Source: an uncultured Bacteroidales bacterium | GTDB lineage: Bacteria; Bacteroidota; Bacteroidia; Bacteroidales; Paludibacteraceae | Reading direction: 5' to 3' | NCBI GenBank assembly: GCA_946059305.1 | Contig: CAMGMU010000011.1 | Span: 1 to 42,667 of the forward strand | Length of the DNA stretch: 42,667 nt | Shown: positions 23,245 to 33,042 of the stretch, one piece after another | Numbering within the stretch: position 1 is the first letter of the stretch | How the letters are laid out: every line of letters begins with the position of its first letter | The notes under the pieces: generated by a model | Told to the model about the DNA's origin: nothing | Database searches by the model: none | The model's input: the letters and a program-made list of their open reading frames with translations, nothing else | Made by a program: the position numbers and the translations under genes

Positions 23245-23991
23245 TTAAATATCCTCTCGGAAACTGATATTAATGACTTCATCGTCAATGCAAATCTTGT
23301 ATCCTTTCCCATGAATGGAGAGGATTTTTACACTCTGCTCGACTTCGAGCATATGCCTTAAATGATTAATATATACACTCAGCGAACGGCCGTTGAAATA
23401 ATTATCCATTCCCCAAATCTTTCGGAGAATATACCCGCGCTCTACAAGCTGATTGCAGTTGTTCATGAGAATAGCAAGCAACTCTGATTCCTTACCCGAT
23501 AAATGATGAATCAGCACGCCGTCTTGGGAAAGCGTCTGAAGCTCCGAATCAAAAGTGAGTGAACCTATAGTAAACAATTTTTGAGCCTGCACTTGCTGAT
23601 TGCATCGGCGGAGTATTGCCAATATCTTCAACCCCATAATCTCCATTGAAATAGGTTGCGTAATCACATCATCAGCTCCCGCCTTGTACATTTCCATAAC
23701 CTCTGTTTTCTCAACATCGGTCATATCGCTTGCGCTTACAAACAATGGGATATCGCGCAGTTCGCGCAACGAATGAATCACATCAATAACCTGGTTTGTA
23801 AAGCCTTGAAGATGCATCAGACACAAGTCAAACTCTCTATCGATAACCGATTTCTTTACTTCGGTTGACAGATTCGGGTCTGCAAGCTGCGCCTTAAAGC
23901 CCAAGCGCTGCATGTATTCTAAGATTATCTGCCCGAGTGTCGCGTTCTCGTAGATAAGCAATAATGAGGGAGTTTCTTCTTGTGCTGTCAT
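23245..23991 (-). CDS. OmpR/PhoB-type response regulator with degenerate receiver
   Basis: A 248-residue regulator: receiver (1-125) and winged-helix DNA-binding domain (140-240; LSGKESELLAILM, SVYINHLRHMLE, SIHGKGYKICI), as in the RprY group. The receiver lacks key residues: the phosphate-accepting Asp is His60 (FDLCLMH), the acidic pocket reads YEN rather than E-D-D, and the conserved Lys is Gln112 (TQPIS). It therefore probably is not phosphorylated in the normal way. No histidine kinase is adjacent. It may work as a constitutive or ligand/protein-controlled regulator. It is a single gene, convergent with aroB; a clear consensus promoter was not seen. Confidence 0.88.
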   Translation of the reverse strand: MTAQEETPSLLLIYENATLGQIILEYMQRLGFKAQLADPNLSTEVKKSVIDREFDLCLMHLQGFTNQVIDVIHSLRELRDIPLFVSASDMTDVEKTEVMEMYKAGADDVITQPISMEIMGLKILAILRRCNQQVQAQKLFTIGSLTFDSELQTLSQDGVLIHHLSGKESELLAILMNNCNQLVERGYILRKIWGMDNYFNGRSLSVYINHLRHMLEVEQSVKILSIHGKGYKICIDDEVINISFREDI

Positions 23992-24127
23992 AATGTTGGG
24001 TCTTCCTATCTTCCCCTACAAAAATTATGCCATAAACTCTTAATAAACAAACAGACATACGTATTTTGTCTTTTTATATCATAAACATCCCCTTTCTACA
24101 AATTTTTTCAAAAAAACTCCGAATATA

Positions 24128-24159
24128 TTTGCATATATAAGAAAAAAAAAGTAATTTTG
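24128..24159 (+). promoter_or_regulatory. Promoter for L-asparaginase
   Basis: TTTG at 24128-24131, 20 bases, TAATTTTG at 24152-24159. The transcript starts about 15 bases before the ATG at 24181, which excludes the longer in-frame start at 24157. Confidence 0.75.
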
Positions 24160-24180
24160 CATGCAAAACTGTCTATTTCA

Positions 24181-25218
24181 ATGAAAAAGAAACGAGTATT
24201 GGTCATCTCCACAGGTGGCACCATATCTATGGTAAAGGACCCAGAAACGGGCGCCTTGCGTCCGGCCGATTGGGAAGAGTTCAAATCCTTCATGCCCGAA
24301 TTGAACACCGACAATTTGGAGGTAGTGCTCACCCGTTTTGAGCATTTTATTGACTCTTCTGACGTTAATCCAGAGTTTTGGGGCAAACTCGCAGGCATAA
24401 TTTACCACAATTATCCTGACTATGATGGGTTTGTGGTGCTTCACGGCACCGACACGATGTCGTATTCTGCATCTGCACTTTCGTTTATGCTGGAAAATCT
24501 CAATAAGCCCGTTGTTTTTACCGGCTCTCAACTCCCTATAGGCGTTCGCCGAAACGATGCGCGCGAGAATTTCCTCACAGCTATTGAGATAGCTGCAGAG
24601 CAAGACGAGATGGGCGATGCTATTGTTCCGGAAGTGACCGTATTCTTTGAAGATCGCCTTTGGCGAGGTAACCGAACGACCAAAGTCAATGCAGAAAAAT
24701 TCGCTGCATTCAAGTCGTATAACTATGAGGCACTCGCCATGGCCGGCGTACACATCCGATACTACCCCGAACGCATTCATTACAACGACCAACACGCGTC
24801 GCTCCGATTGCGGACAAAGACCGACTCAAATGTTGCTATCCTGAAGCTTTATCCCGGCATTTCGCAAAAAATGGTGGATGCAATTCTGCATATCCCCGGC
24901 CTTCGAGCGGTAGTGCTCGAGACCTTCGGAAGCGGCAATGCTATGTCTGCTCCATGGTTTTATGAAACACTCAAAGAGGCTGTTGACAAAGGTATCATCA
25001 TCGTAAATAAAACCCAATGCTTGGGCGGATCAGTAGACCTCGGCCACTATGCGGCTTCCTTACCTATGCTCAAAGCAGGCGTATTATCAGGATACGACAT
25101 TACCACAGAGGCGCTCGTAACCAAACTCATGTACCTCTTAGGCGAACACGGAAATGATATTGCTACTATCAAGAATCTTATCTGCACCAGCATCTGCGGA
25201 GAGATGACAGTAGACTGA
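24181..25218 (+). CDS. ansA: L-asparaginase, type I (cytoplasmic)
   Basis: A 345-residue enzyme that hydrolyses asparagine to aspartate and ammonia. The catalytic blocks are present: VISTGGTISM (first Thr nucleophile region) near residue 10 and VVLHGTDTMSYSASALSF near 90, followed by PVVFTGSQLPIG. There is no signal peptide, and length matches the E. coli AnsA type, so a housekeeping cytosolic enzyme is likely. The dipeptidase gene pepD follows after 61 bases on the same strand; together they would serve amino acid and peptide use. Confidence 0.93.
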   Translation: MKKKRVLVISTGGTISMVKDPETGALRPADWEEFKSFMPELNTDNLEVVLTRFEHFIDSSDVNPEFWGKLAGIIYHNYPDYDGFVVLHGTDTMSYSASALSFMLENLNKPVVFTGSQLPIGVRRNDARENFLTAIEIAAEQDEMGDAIVPEVTVFFEDRLWRGNRTTKVNAEKFAAFKSYNYEALAMAGVHIRYYPERIHYNDQHASLRLRTKTDSNVAILKLYPGISQKMVDAILHIPGLRAVVLETFGSGNAMSAPWFYETLKEAVDKGIIIVNKTQCLGGSVDLGHYAASLPMLKAGVLSGYDITTEALVTKLMYLLGEHGNDIATIKNLICTSICGEMTVD

Positions 25219-25279
25219 TTTTCCTTTGACAAAGAAAATCTTAACCATCCTTGATATTTCAAACTTAAAATCACTTGAT

Positions 25280-26731
25280 ATGAATCTCACTGATTTACAA
25301 CCCCAAGAGGTTTGGAAAGCTTTTTACAACCTCACCCAAATTCCCCGTCCATCGGGAAAACGTAAAGAAATATCTGATTTCATCGCTAATTATGGTCGCA
25401 ATCTTGGCCTCGAAACCATCGTTGACGAAATCGGCAACGTGATTATTCGTAAGCCAGCATCCGTAGGGTATGAAGACCATCCTGGCGTCATTCTGCAGGG
25501 CCACATGGATATGGTACCGCAGAAAAATTCTGATAAGGTGTTTGATTTTGAGAAAGATCCCATCGAAGCTTATGTAGATGGCGAGTGGGTGCGCGCCAAT
25601 GGTACCACATTAGGTGCAGACAATGGTATGGGTGTAGCTGCAGCTATGGCCGTATTGGCTGACAACAGCTTGAAGCACCCCGCCCTGGAAGCATTCTTCA
25701 CAATCGATGAAGAGACCGGTATGTATGGTGCTGAGGCACTTCAGCCGAACATGCTCCAAGGTAGCACGCTCCTCAACCTCGACTGTGAAGCGGAGGGCGA
25801 ATTGTATATAGGTTGCGCTGGTGGCGTTGATGGTACCGCTACTTTTCATTATAAGCAGGTGCCCGTACCAGAAGGTGATGTGGCAGTGCTCGTAAAACTA
25901 TCCGGACTGCATGGAGGTCACTCCGGCTGCGATATCCATCTCCAGCGAGCTAATGCAATCAAGAAGCTCTTCGAATTCATCAAAGAGGCAGTTTCGGAAT
26001 ACGAAGCACGTATTGCATGCGTACAAGGTGGCTCACTCCGCAATGCTATCCCGCGCGAGGCAGAAGTGCTCCTCACCGTGCCCGCTGAAGGCAAAGACGA
26101 GTTACTCGAACTCGTAGATTTTTATGAAGACCTTTTCATTAAAACCTACGATGGAATCGAGGATAATATCCACCTCAATGCTACAGACTTCGATATCAAA
26201 CAAGTGAAGGGACTGCTTCCAGAAGACACGCAGGATTTCCTTATCCACGCTATCACTATCTGTCCGCATGGCGTATATCGCATGATCCCCGAATTGCCGG
26301 ATGTAGTAGAAACGAGCAACAACGTAGCAACCATCAGCATGACCGAAGACACCATCACGGTATGCTGCTTGACGCGCTCGTCGGTAGAAAGCCGCAAAGA
26401 GGAGATGATGGAGATTATCGACTCCACCTTCCGTTTAGCTGGTGCAGATATTGTTTTCACCGGCAGCTATCCCGGTTGGAAACCTAACACCAACTCCCGC
26501 ATACTCGAGAAGATGCAGGCTGTGTATGAACGCGATTTCGGCAAGACGCCTCGCATCATGACCATCCACGCCGGCCTCGAATGCGGTATCATCGGAAAGA
26601 ACTACCCCGGCTTGGATATGATTTCCTTCGGCCCGACTATCGTGCACCCGCACAGCCCGTCAGAAGCCGTAAATATCGAGACCGTAGATAAGTTCTATCG
26701 TTATCTTCTCGCTACCCTCGCAGAGCTCTAA
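25280..26731 (+). CDS. pepD: Cytosolic non-specific dipeptidase (Xaa-His dipeptidase), M20C
   Basis: A 483-residue zinc dipeptidase starting at MNLTDLQPQEV; an upstream in-frame start at 25226 is not family-like. Metal-binding and catalytic blocks of M20 peptidases are visible: ILQGHMDMVPQK (His and Asp), TLGADNGMGVAAAM (bridging Asp), TIDEETGMYGA (catalytic and ligand Glu), LDCE, and a late IHAGLECGI. The lid-domain sequence LSGLHGGHSGCDIHLQRANA is also characteristic. It cleaves a broad range of dipeptides in the cytosol. It follows ansA and is closed by a terminator at 26789-26819. Confidence 0.94.
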   Translation: MNLTDLQPQEVWKAFYNLTQIPRPSGKRKEISDFIANYGRNLGLETIVDEIGNVIIRKPASVGYEDHPGVILQGHMDMVPQKNSDKVFDFEKDPIEAYVDGEWVRANGTTLGADNGMGVAAAMAVLADNSLKHPALEAFFTIDEETGMYGAEALQPNMLQGSTLLNLDCEAEGELYIGCAGGVDGTATFHYKQVPVPEGDVAVLVKLSGLHGGHSGCDIHLQRANAIKKLFEFIKEAVSEYEARIACVQGGSLRNAIPREAEVLLTVPAEGKDELLELVDFYEDLFIKTYDGIEDNIHLNATDFDIKQVKGLLPEDTQDFLIHAITICPHGVYRMIPELPDVVETSNNVATISMTEDTITVCCLTRSSVESRKEEMMEIIDSTFRLAGADIVFTGSYPGWKPNTNSRILEKMQAVYERDFGKTPRIMTIHAGLECGIIGKNYPGLDMISFGPTIVHPHSPSEAVNIETVDKFYRYLLATLAEL

Positions 26732-26788
26732 TACGGCCTCCGAAGCCAACGGCATGTTTGCGTATAGCAAGCTTAACCCATAAACAAT

Positions 26789-26819
26789 CAGCCCGCCTGA
26801 CCATTCGTCAAGCGGGCTG
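26789..26819 (+). terminator. Terminator after pepD
   Basis: CAGCCCGC / GCGGGCTG stem with an inner TGAC/GTCA stem, followed by AATTATTTC. About 57 bases after the stop; it can also stop transcription from the convergent pullulanase gene. Confidence 0.75.
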
Positions 26820-26898
26820 AATTATTTCAAAATCTAACTGCAAATACTATGCAGAAGAGTTATCAAAATCCATTATTACGGGGAATCACCGCATCACT

Positions 26899-28959
26899 TT
26901 AATTATGCAGAATAAGTGCTGACTGCGGGAGTACATGCGCTTTCTCGCTCATCGTAAGGGCGCCAGAGAGGTTCACTTGACCATCATATACCACAGCCGT
27001 AAACGTGCCCACGGGCAGCGCCACCTCGGCCATTTGCTTGCTCGCATTAAGCACCACAATAATCGTTTCCCACTCGTCGCCTCCTGCAAAATCCGTAAGT
27101 TCCCATGCTACCACATTGCCGAGTTGACTACCATTGACGTCTGTTGCCTCAAGGAAATGCAAATGTTCTCTTACGGCATCAGCTGAGCCCAAACGGAAAG
27201 CAGGATGCTGCTTGCGGAGCGCAATCATACCCTTATAATAATTAAAGAGGTCGATGTTTTCAGCCTTGAGGTTCCAATCGATGGCGTTGATGCTGTCAGG
27301 GCTGCAGAATGAATTGTGCACCCCTTTCTTATCGCGCATCACTTCCTCACCGCACCAGAGGAACGGAATACCTTGCGATGTTAGTACAGCTGTTTGTGCT
27401 AACTTATCCAAGCGAATCAACTCAGCCTTGTCACCGGGCTTACCTTCATCGTCACGCACCGTCACTTTAAGGCGGTCAGAGAGCATCATATCGTCGTGGC
27501 AACTTACGTAAGAAATACATTGTGTAGGCTCTGTTGCCCAAGGCTCATCATCATAATTCACCTTATCCATCGCAACTTGAGGATGATATATAGCACCAAC
27601 AATACCGAACTTCACGCTCTCTTCGTAGTCCGGCCAACCGGCAATCATCGCACCTTCGCGGTCGTCTGACCAAGGTCCGCGCAAGCCATCGCGCATATCA
27701 TCGCAGAACGCACCGATGCCCGGCATCTTGCTGATATTGGCTTTCATCGCCATCAACTCAGCAGGGTAGTTGGGAGTACCGGCTGCCCATCCCTCGCCGT
27801 AAAGAAGGAGGCTCTTATCTATTTTATCGAGCTCTTTGCGAACGGCATTCATCGTCTCATAATCATGAATACCCATGAGGTCGAAGCGGAAACCATCCAC
27901 ATGATATTCTTCCACCCAATAACGAACGGATTCCAAGATGAACTTACGCATCATAGGGCGCTGGCTGGCGGTCTCATTACCGCAACCTGAAGCATTACCC
28001 CAATTACCTTCAGCATCCAATCGGTAGAAATAGCCTGGACAAGTTTGCTCAAACTGCGAATTGGCCAAATCGTAGGTATGGTTATAGACCACGTCCATGA
28101 TTACGCGAATGCCGGCTTTATGGAGTGCCTGAATCATCTTTTTCATTTCAATAATACGACTCTTGGGGTCACGCGGATTAGTGCTGTAGGAACCTTCTGG
28201 AACGTTGTAATTGACAGGGTCGTACCCCCAATTGTAACTGCCACCGGCAGCAGCGCCCGACGCCAGCACTTTGGCTTCGCTCGTAGCGCCAGCCTCGTCA
28301 ATCGAACCGAAATCGTATGAAGGAAGAATTTGCACATGCGTCACACCCAACTCCTTTAGATGGTCAATACCCGTAGACAACCCCTGCGGAGAGGTGGTGC
28401 CCTCTTCTGTCATAGCGAGGAACTTACCCGGATGTGCTACGCCTGCCGAAGGATGAATACTCATATCGCGGTGATGCATCTCGTAGATTACTGCATCTTG
28501 TGGAGCACGGAAATCCGGACGTTTATCAGCCTCCCATCCTTCAGGGTCGGTCTCATCAAGGTCAATGATAGCGGCGCGCAAACCGTTGATACTCACAGCC
28601 TTGCAGAAGATACCTGGCGTCTCGTGCATTGGGAAAGCAGAGCCGGGTTGGGTAACAGAGAACGTGTAATACATATCTTTCAAGTCCTTCTCCACTGTCA
28701 GACGCCAAGTGCCGTCTTTCTGCCACTGCATCGGCAATCGCTCGGCAGCTTCCGTCGTTTCTTGGTTGGCGTAAATGTTTACGTAAACCGCCTCTGCGGC
28801 CGGACTCCAAAGTGCAAAAGAGGTCTTTTGAGGAGAATACACCATCTCATCGAGCGCGTCTTTACGCACGGGATAATCATCTACATTACTGTAATTAGGT
28901 TTCTGAGAGCTGCAACTTGCAAACACGCAAACCATGGCCATAAATACTACTTTTTTCAT
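26899..28959 (-). CDS. Pullulanase type I (GH13) lipoprotein
   Basis: A 686-residue enzyme that cuts alpha-1,6 branches of pullulan, amylopectin or glycogen. The start MKKVVFMAMVCVFASC gives a lipoprotein signal (lipobox FASC), so it is membrane-attached outside the cytoplasm. An N-terminal CBM48-like domain (about 40-130) precedes the GH13 barrel, with the pullulanase signature SYNWGYDPVNYNVPEGSYS, nucleophile region DGFRFDLMGIHD, acid/base LLYGEGWAAG, and YVSCHDDMMLSDRL at the third catalytic position (HDD where many have HDN). A C-terminal beta domain closes the protein. It is monocistronic with promoter at 28981-29012; no SusC/SusD pair is adjacent. Confidence 0.92.
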   Translation of the reverse strand: MKKVVFMAMVCVFASCSSQKPNYSNVDDYPVRKDALDEMVYSPQKTSFALWSPAAEAVYVNIYANQETTEAAERLPMQWQKDGTWRLTVEKDLKDMYYTFSVTQPGSAFPMHETPGIFCKAVSINGLRAAIIDLDETDPEGWEADKRPDFRAPQDAVIYEMHHRDMSIHPSAGVAHPGKFLAMTEEGTTSPQGLSTGIDHLKELGVTHVQILPSYDFGSIDEAGATSEAKVLASGAAAGGSYNWGYDPVNYNVPEGSYSTNPRDPKSRIIEMKKMIQALHKAGIRVIMDVVYNHTYDLANSQFEQTCPGYFYRLDAEGNWGNASGCGNETASQRPMMRKFILESVRYWVEEYHVDGFRFDLMGIHDYETMNAVRKELDKIDKSLLLYGEGWAAGTPNYPAELMAMKANISKMPGIGAFCDDMRDGLRGPWSDDREGAMIAGWPDYEESVKFGIVGAIYHPQVAMDKVNYDDEPWATEPTQCISYVSCHDDMMLSDRLKVTVRDDEGKPGDKAELIRLDKLAQTAVLTSQGIPFLWCGEEVMRDKKGVHNSFCSPDSINAIDWNLKAENIDLFNYYKGMIALRKQHPAFRLGSADAVREHLHFLEATDVNGSQLGNVVAWELTDFAGGDEWETIIVVLNASKQMAEVALPVGTFTAVVYDGQVNLSGALTMSEKAHVLPQSALILHN

Positions 28960-28980
28960 GATATATGCAATTTTTGGGTG

Positions 28981-29012
28981 CAAAGGTACGATTTTTTTGT
29001 TGATTTTACAAA
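28981..29012 (-). promoter_or_regulatory. Promoter for pullulanase gene
   Basis: On the reverse strand: TTTG (29012-29009), 20 bases, TACCTTTG (28988-28981), about 22 bases before the ATG. This confirms the start at 28959. Confidence 0.75.
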
Positions 29013-29051
29013 AAAAACGACACTTTTTTTTAATATTTCAAAAAAAAACAC

Positions 29052-29059
29052 TAATTTTG
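29052..29059 (+). promoter_or_regulatory. -7 box for potABC
   Basis: TAATTTTG followed by GC, about 100 bases before potA. The expected -33 position is a T-run without G, so this promoter is weaker or regulated. Confidence 0.5.
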
Positions 29060-29160
29060 CGCCCGTTTTACCAACTTAATGATTTTTATGTTTCATTATC
29101 ACACTTTCTGTGTACCCTAGCGGATTGTTCCAAAGGGATTAATCTGATCGTATTTTAAGA

Positions 29161-30618
29161 ATGCAAAAGCCAAACTACCCCTACACGGGGAAAGCCGCGT
29201 CTGCGCCTCAGGCACAGAGCGACTACATTATCGAGGTCAAGCACGTCAGCAAGCAGTTTGAAGACGGCAAATTTGCCCTCAACGATGTAAGCCTTTCAAT
29301 CAAAAAAGGCGAGTTTGTAACTATCCTTGGTCCCTCCGGATGCGGCAAGACAACGCTCTTGCGATGCATAGCCGGTTTTCAGGTGGCCACTTCGGGCGAC
29401 ATCCTCCTAAATGGTGAAGATGTCACGCAAACCCCTCCACACAAGCGCCCTGTAAACACCGTGTTTCAGAAGTATGCGCTTTTCCCCCATCTCAATGTAT
29501 TCGAGAACATTGCGTTCGGCCTTAAGCTCAAAGGTTTCGACAAGGCAACTATCAACCGGAAGGTGAAAGCTGCCCTCAAGACTGTGGGCCTAACGGATTA
29601 TGAAGACCGCGACACGGATTCTCTCTCAGGTGGTCAACAACAACGCGTAGCCATTGCGCGCGCCATAGTCAACCAACCGGAGGTGCTCCTGCTCGATGAA
29701 CCACTCGCAGCTCTCGACCTCAAGATGCGCCACGATATGCAGATGGAACTTAAGGATATGCACAAGCAACTTGGTATCACCTTTATTTACGTCACCCACG
29801 ACCAGGAAGAGGCTCTCACGCTCTCTGACAGAGTGGTAGTGATGAGCGAAGGACGCATTCAGCAGATTGGTACCCCTACGGATGTGTATAATGAACCGCA
29901 AAACTGCTTTGTAGCCGATTTCATCGGAGAAAGTAATATCCTCACTGGCACAATGGTGCACGACCGATTAGTGCATTTCTGCGGCCATGATTTTGAGTGT
30001 ATCGACGAGGGCTTCGGTGAGAATCAACTCGTAGAAGTGGTTATCCGACCCGAGGACCTCTATATTTTTGAAAAGAACGACAAAGCGCAACTCACGGGCG
30101 TAGTGGATAGCTGCATATTCAAGGGTGTGCATTACGAGATGTGGGTGAAGCTCGATGGACCGGAGGGCGAAACGCCTTACGAGTTCCTCGTTCAAGATTA
30201 CCACGCATTTGAACCCGGACGTGAAGTAGGCCTGCTCGTGAAGCCCGAAGATATTCAAATCATGAAGAAAGAGCGCCTCTGCAACACCTTTGAGGGCGAA
30301 ATTGTCAAGGGCAATAAAGTTGAGTTTTTGGGCGCAGATTGGGATATACCAGAAGCCGTAGCGCAGCAGTTTGCTGTAGGCGATGAAGTAATCATCACCG
30401 TAGATTTTGATAAGGTAGATTTGCATGACTACGAAGACGAAGGCACGCTTACCGGCGAAGTCTATTTCATTCTCTTTAAGGGCAACCACAACCATCTGAC
30501 CATTCGAACCGATGATGGCGATGATATTTTCGTGAACACTACCGATGCATGGGACGATGGCGATCGAGTAGGTATTGCTATTCATCCGGAGGACATCCAT
30601 ATCAGCAAGAAGTCATGA
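29161..30618 (+). CDS. potA: Polyamine ABC transporter ATPase with extended C-terminus
   Basis: A 485-residue cytosolic subunit that powers spermidine/putrescine import. Walker [10 protein letters not shown] (57-65), Q-loop in [13 protein letters not shown], signature [14 protein letters not shown], Walker [14 protein letters not shown]-loop VTHDQEEA. After the ATPase domain (to about 255) lies a first TOBE-like regulatory domain with [13 protein letters not shown]. Typical PotA ends near 370 residues; here about 115 more residues form what looks like a second TOBE-like repeat ([52 protein letters not shown]). Three PED-type strands are visible. Overlaps potB by 4 bases. Confidence 0.93.
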   Translation: MQKPNYPYTGKAASAPQAQSDYIIEVKHVSKQFEDGKFALNDVSLSIKKGEFVTILGPSGCGKTTLLRCIAGFQVATSGDILLNGEDVTQTPPHKRPVNTVFQKYALFPHLNVFENIAFGLKLKGFDKATINRKVKAALKTVGLTDYEDRDTDSLSGGQQQRVAIARAIVNQPEVLLLDEPLAALDLKMRHDMQMELKDMHKQLGITFIYVTHDQEEALTLSDRVVVMSEGRIQQIGTPTDVYNEPQNCFVADFIGESNILTGTMVHDRLVHFCGHDFECIDEGFGENQLVEVVIRPEDLYIFEKNDKAQLTGVVDSCIFKGVHYEMWVKLDGPEGETPYEFLVQDYHAFEPGREVGLLVKPEDIQIMKKERLCNTFEGEIVKGNKVEFLGADWDIPEAVAQQFAVGDEVIITVDFDKVDLHDYEDEGTLTGEVYFILFKGNHNHLTIRTDDGDDIFVNTTDAWDDGDRVGIAIHPEDIHISKKS

Positions 30619-31415
30619 GAAAGCTTACGGATATAGCGGCTAATCGCCGTACGTGGGCGTGGCCGTATGTGCTCTTCATGGTGCTGTTTGTGGTGCTTCC
30701 ACTCATCATGATTGTGTATTATGCCTTTACGGATGCCGATGGCGGATTCACGCTCTATAACTTTATAAAATTCTTCCATACGAGCGAGGCGATAAACACC
30801 CTCATCTACTCGTTTGCAATAGCGCTTATTACCACAATTATCTGCCTATTGCTGGGTTATCCGGCGGCTTATATCATGGCGAATGCGGAGTTTAAAACGC
30901 CCGCAGTAATGGCTATGCTCTTCATCCTGCCGATGTGGATTAATTTCCTGCTTCGCACCATCGCTACGGTAGAGCTCTTCAATATGTTCGGCTTGCCGCT
31001 GGGCGAAGGCGCGCTCCTCTTTGGTATGTGCTATGACTACCTGCCGTTTATGATTTATCCTATTTACAATACATTGCAAAAAATGGATAAATCGCTGATT
31101 GAGGCTGCAGAAGATTTAGGGGCCAACAAAGCAAAAGTCTTTACGAAGGTCATTTTACCTCTTTCTTTGCCAGGCATCTACTCCGGCATCGTGATGGTTT
31201 TTATGCCAACGGTCAGCACCTTCGCTATTGCCGAGCTTCTCACCCGCAATAAGATTACCCTCTTCGGTTCGCTTATCCAGCGCTCCTTTGGAGAAGGTGG
31301 TATTGCTATGTGGAACTACGGAGCAGCACTCTCCCTTATTATGCTCATCATCATCGCCCTTACCTCTTTCCTCGACAGCGGCAAGGAAAGCGATGCTAAA
31401 ACCAGTCTGATATGA
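30615..31415 (+). CDS. potB: Polyamine ABC transporter permease PotB
   Basis: A 266-residue inner-membrane permease with about six helices, starting at [12 protein letters not shown]; the ATG overlaps the potA stop (ATGA). The cytoplasmic coupling motif that contacts the ATPase is [20 protein letters not shown], then [16 protein letters not shown]. It forms the pore with PotC. A longer upstream in-frame start lies within potA and is unlikely. Confidence 0.93.
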   Translation: MRKLTDIAANRRTWAWPYVLFMVLFVVLPLIMIVYYAFTDADGGFTLYNFIKFFHTSEAINTLIYSFAIALITTIICLLLGYPAAYIMANAEFKTPAVMAMLFILPMWINFLLRTIATVELFNMFGLPLGEGALLFGMCYDYLPFMIYPIYNTLQKMDKSLIEAAEDLGANKAKVFTKVILPLSLPGIYSGIVMVFMPTVSTFAIAELLTRNKITLFGSLIQRSFGEGGIAMWNYGAALSLIMLIIIALTSFLDSGKESDAKTSLI

Positions 31416-32275
31416 TTCTTACTCCCGCTCAAATAGAAGCACGCCGTCGCGCGCGCGCACTCCGCACCAAGCAAATAGCAGGAAATGCATATCTCTGGCT
31501 CCTGCTCGTGGTTCTTTACGCTCCTATCCTCTTGATTATCATTTTCTCTTTCACAAAGAGTAAGGTGTTTGGCAATTGGACGGGCTTCACATTTCAACTC
31601 TATCAAAACCTCTTTACAGGCTATGATTATAATGCACAAGTGCGAGTTGATCCCAACCTCTATCGCGCTATCGCTTTTACGTTTATAATTGCCTTCGCTG
31701 CCGCATTGATTGCCACTATCCTCGGAACATTGGCCGCCATTGGCATCTACAACATGCGCAGTCGAAGCCGAAAAGTTGTTTCTTTTCTCAATTCTGTACC
31801 GATGATTAACCCTGACATCCTCACGGGTATCTCGCTTTTCTTGCTGTTTGTGTTCCTTGGCATCAGTCGTGGAATGACTACGGTGATTATTGCCCATGTA
31901 GTATTCTGTACACCATACGTGGTGCTCTCTGTGATGCCAAGGCTCACGAAGATGAATCCGAATATCTACGAAGCGGCTTTGGATTTGGGTGCAACACCTT
32001 TCCAAGCGCTACGAAAAGTGCTACTTCCGGAGCTCCGACCAGGCATGGTATCGGGTTTCATCTTGGCGCTAACGTTGTCGATTGATGATTTCGGTGTAAC
32101 ATTCTTCACTAAAGGCAGTGGCGGCTTGGAGACACTCTCCACCTTTATCTATGCCGATGCCCGAAAGGGTGGCCTCACGCCGGAGCTACGACCGCTCTTC
32201 TCACTCATTTTCCTCACGATCCTTATCCTCCTCGTTGTGATGAACATCCGTGCCGCCAAGCAAGCCAAAAAATAA
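31412..32275 (+). CDS. potC: Polyamine ABC transporter permease PotC
   Basis: A 287-residue inner-membrane permease with about six helices and a basic N-terminus (RRRARALRTK). Its coupling motif is EAALDLGATPFQALRKVLLP, then ELRPGMVSGFILALTLSIDDF, the last part typical of PotC. The ATG overlaps the potB stop by 4 bases. No potD follows; a terminator does, and the PotD-type gene is at 8599-9921. The complex is expected to import spermidine/putrescine. Confidence 0.93.
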   Translation: MILTPAQIEARRRARALRTKQIAGNAYLWLLLVVLYAPILLIIIFSFTKSKVFGNWTGFTFQLYQNLFTGYDYNAQVRVDPNLYRAIAFTFIIAFAAALIATILGTLAAIGIYNMRSRSRKVVSFLNSVPMINPDILTGISLFLLFVFLGISRGMTTVIIAHVVFCTPYVVLSVMPRLTKMNPNIYEAALDLGATPFQALRKVLLPELRPGMVSGFILALTLSIDDFGVTFFTKGSGGLETLSTFIYADARKGGLTPELRPLFSLIFLTILILLVVMNIRAAKQAKK

Positions 32276-32295
32276 GGAACAATCCAAATCCCATT

Positions 32296-32332
32296 AATAA
32301 AGAACAACGACCGTCGGCCGTTGTTCTTTATT
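32296..32332. terminator. Strong terminator after potABC
   Basis: A perfect 14-bp stem AATAAAGAACAACG / CGTTGTTCTTTATT around ACCGTCGGC. T-rich on both strands, so it may stop both potC and the convergent PH-domain gene. Confidence 0.85.
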
Positions 32333-32391
32333 GTAAATTGGGTTAATAATATTCGTTTGGTTTGTGTTCGATAACAAACGAACCTCTGTGG

Positions 32392-32976
32392 TTAGAAGGA
32401 TTCTATATTCCCCTGGATGGCCTTAACGAATTCGTCGGCATTGGCAGCACTGAAAGTGATCTTTTTCCCCGATTTCATCGTCAATAATATGGTGTCGTAT
32501 TTGTCGCCCACGTATGACAAATATACGCCTATCTCGGAGTTCCAGAACCATCCGACGCGTAACTTTGAGCCGCTGGTACCGAACAGACGTATGTTATTAC
32601 CTTTGTAGGTGAATCGTTCCACCTTTGCGATTGTATCGTAAGCGATGGTTTTCTTTCCCATCCAAAGATGGATGCATACGGCTTCGGGGGTCAGTTCTAC
32701 CATTTTAGGCGTCATGCCAAATAGTCGAGTCATGCTCACTACGAGGAAGCCGGCAATGAATGCAATCCAAAACGTATCAGGCCGAACGAATGCAGCGTAT
32801 ATCACAACTGCAATAGCTGTCACCACTAAGGCATACAGCACCCTATCAAACCAAAACATGGTGATGCGATTGTTCATATAGCATTTTGCAATCTGGTTAT
32901 TTACTATTTCTTGCTGGCTCAGTACTTTGCCCAGCTGACGATATTGCTCTTTGAGCTCTTTTTCCAAATCTTTCAT
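32392..32976 (-). CDS. Membrane protein with PH-like domain, cotranscribed with ECF sigma factor
   Basis: A 194-residue protein. Residues 1-35 are charged and helical (KDLEKELKEQYRQLGKVLSQ), two hydrophobic segments follow (about 45-64 and 68-86), then a beta-rich C-terminal part (PKMVELTPEAVCIHLWMGKK; YDTIAKVERFTYKGNNIRLF; ILLTMKSGKKITFS) resembling bacterial PH-like domains. It begins 66 bases after the ECF sigma gene on the same strand. A membrane partner that controls the sigma factor (anti-sigma-like) is plausible from context, but it has no known anti-sigma motif. Ends about 60 bases from the potABC terminator. Confidence 0.6.
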   Translation of the reverse strand: MKDLEKELKEQYRQLGKVLSQQEIVNNQIAKCYMNNRITMFWFDRVLYALVVTAIAVVIYAAFVRPDTFWIAFIAGFLVVSMTRLFGMTPKMVELTPEAVCIHLWMGKKTIAYDTIAKVERFTYKGNNIRLFGTSGSKLRVGWFWNSEIGVYLSYVGDKYDTILLTMKSGKKITFSAANADEFVKAIQGNIESF

Positions 32977-33042
32977 AACAGAATTATATTATTATGTTTC
33001 TTTGACTCTTCGTTTTTCACTTCGACAAAAGGATTAGATGGG

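Noticed and set aside
26899-28959. Polysaccharide utilisation locus around the pullulanase
   Set aside because: No SusC/SusD, hybrid two-component or other GH genes are adjacent, and the GH20 gene is 14 kb away.
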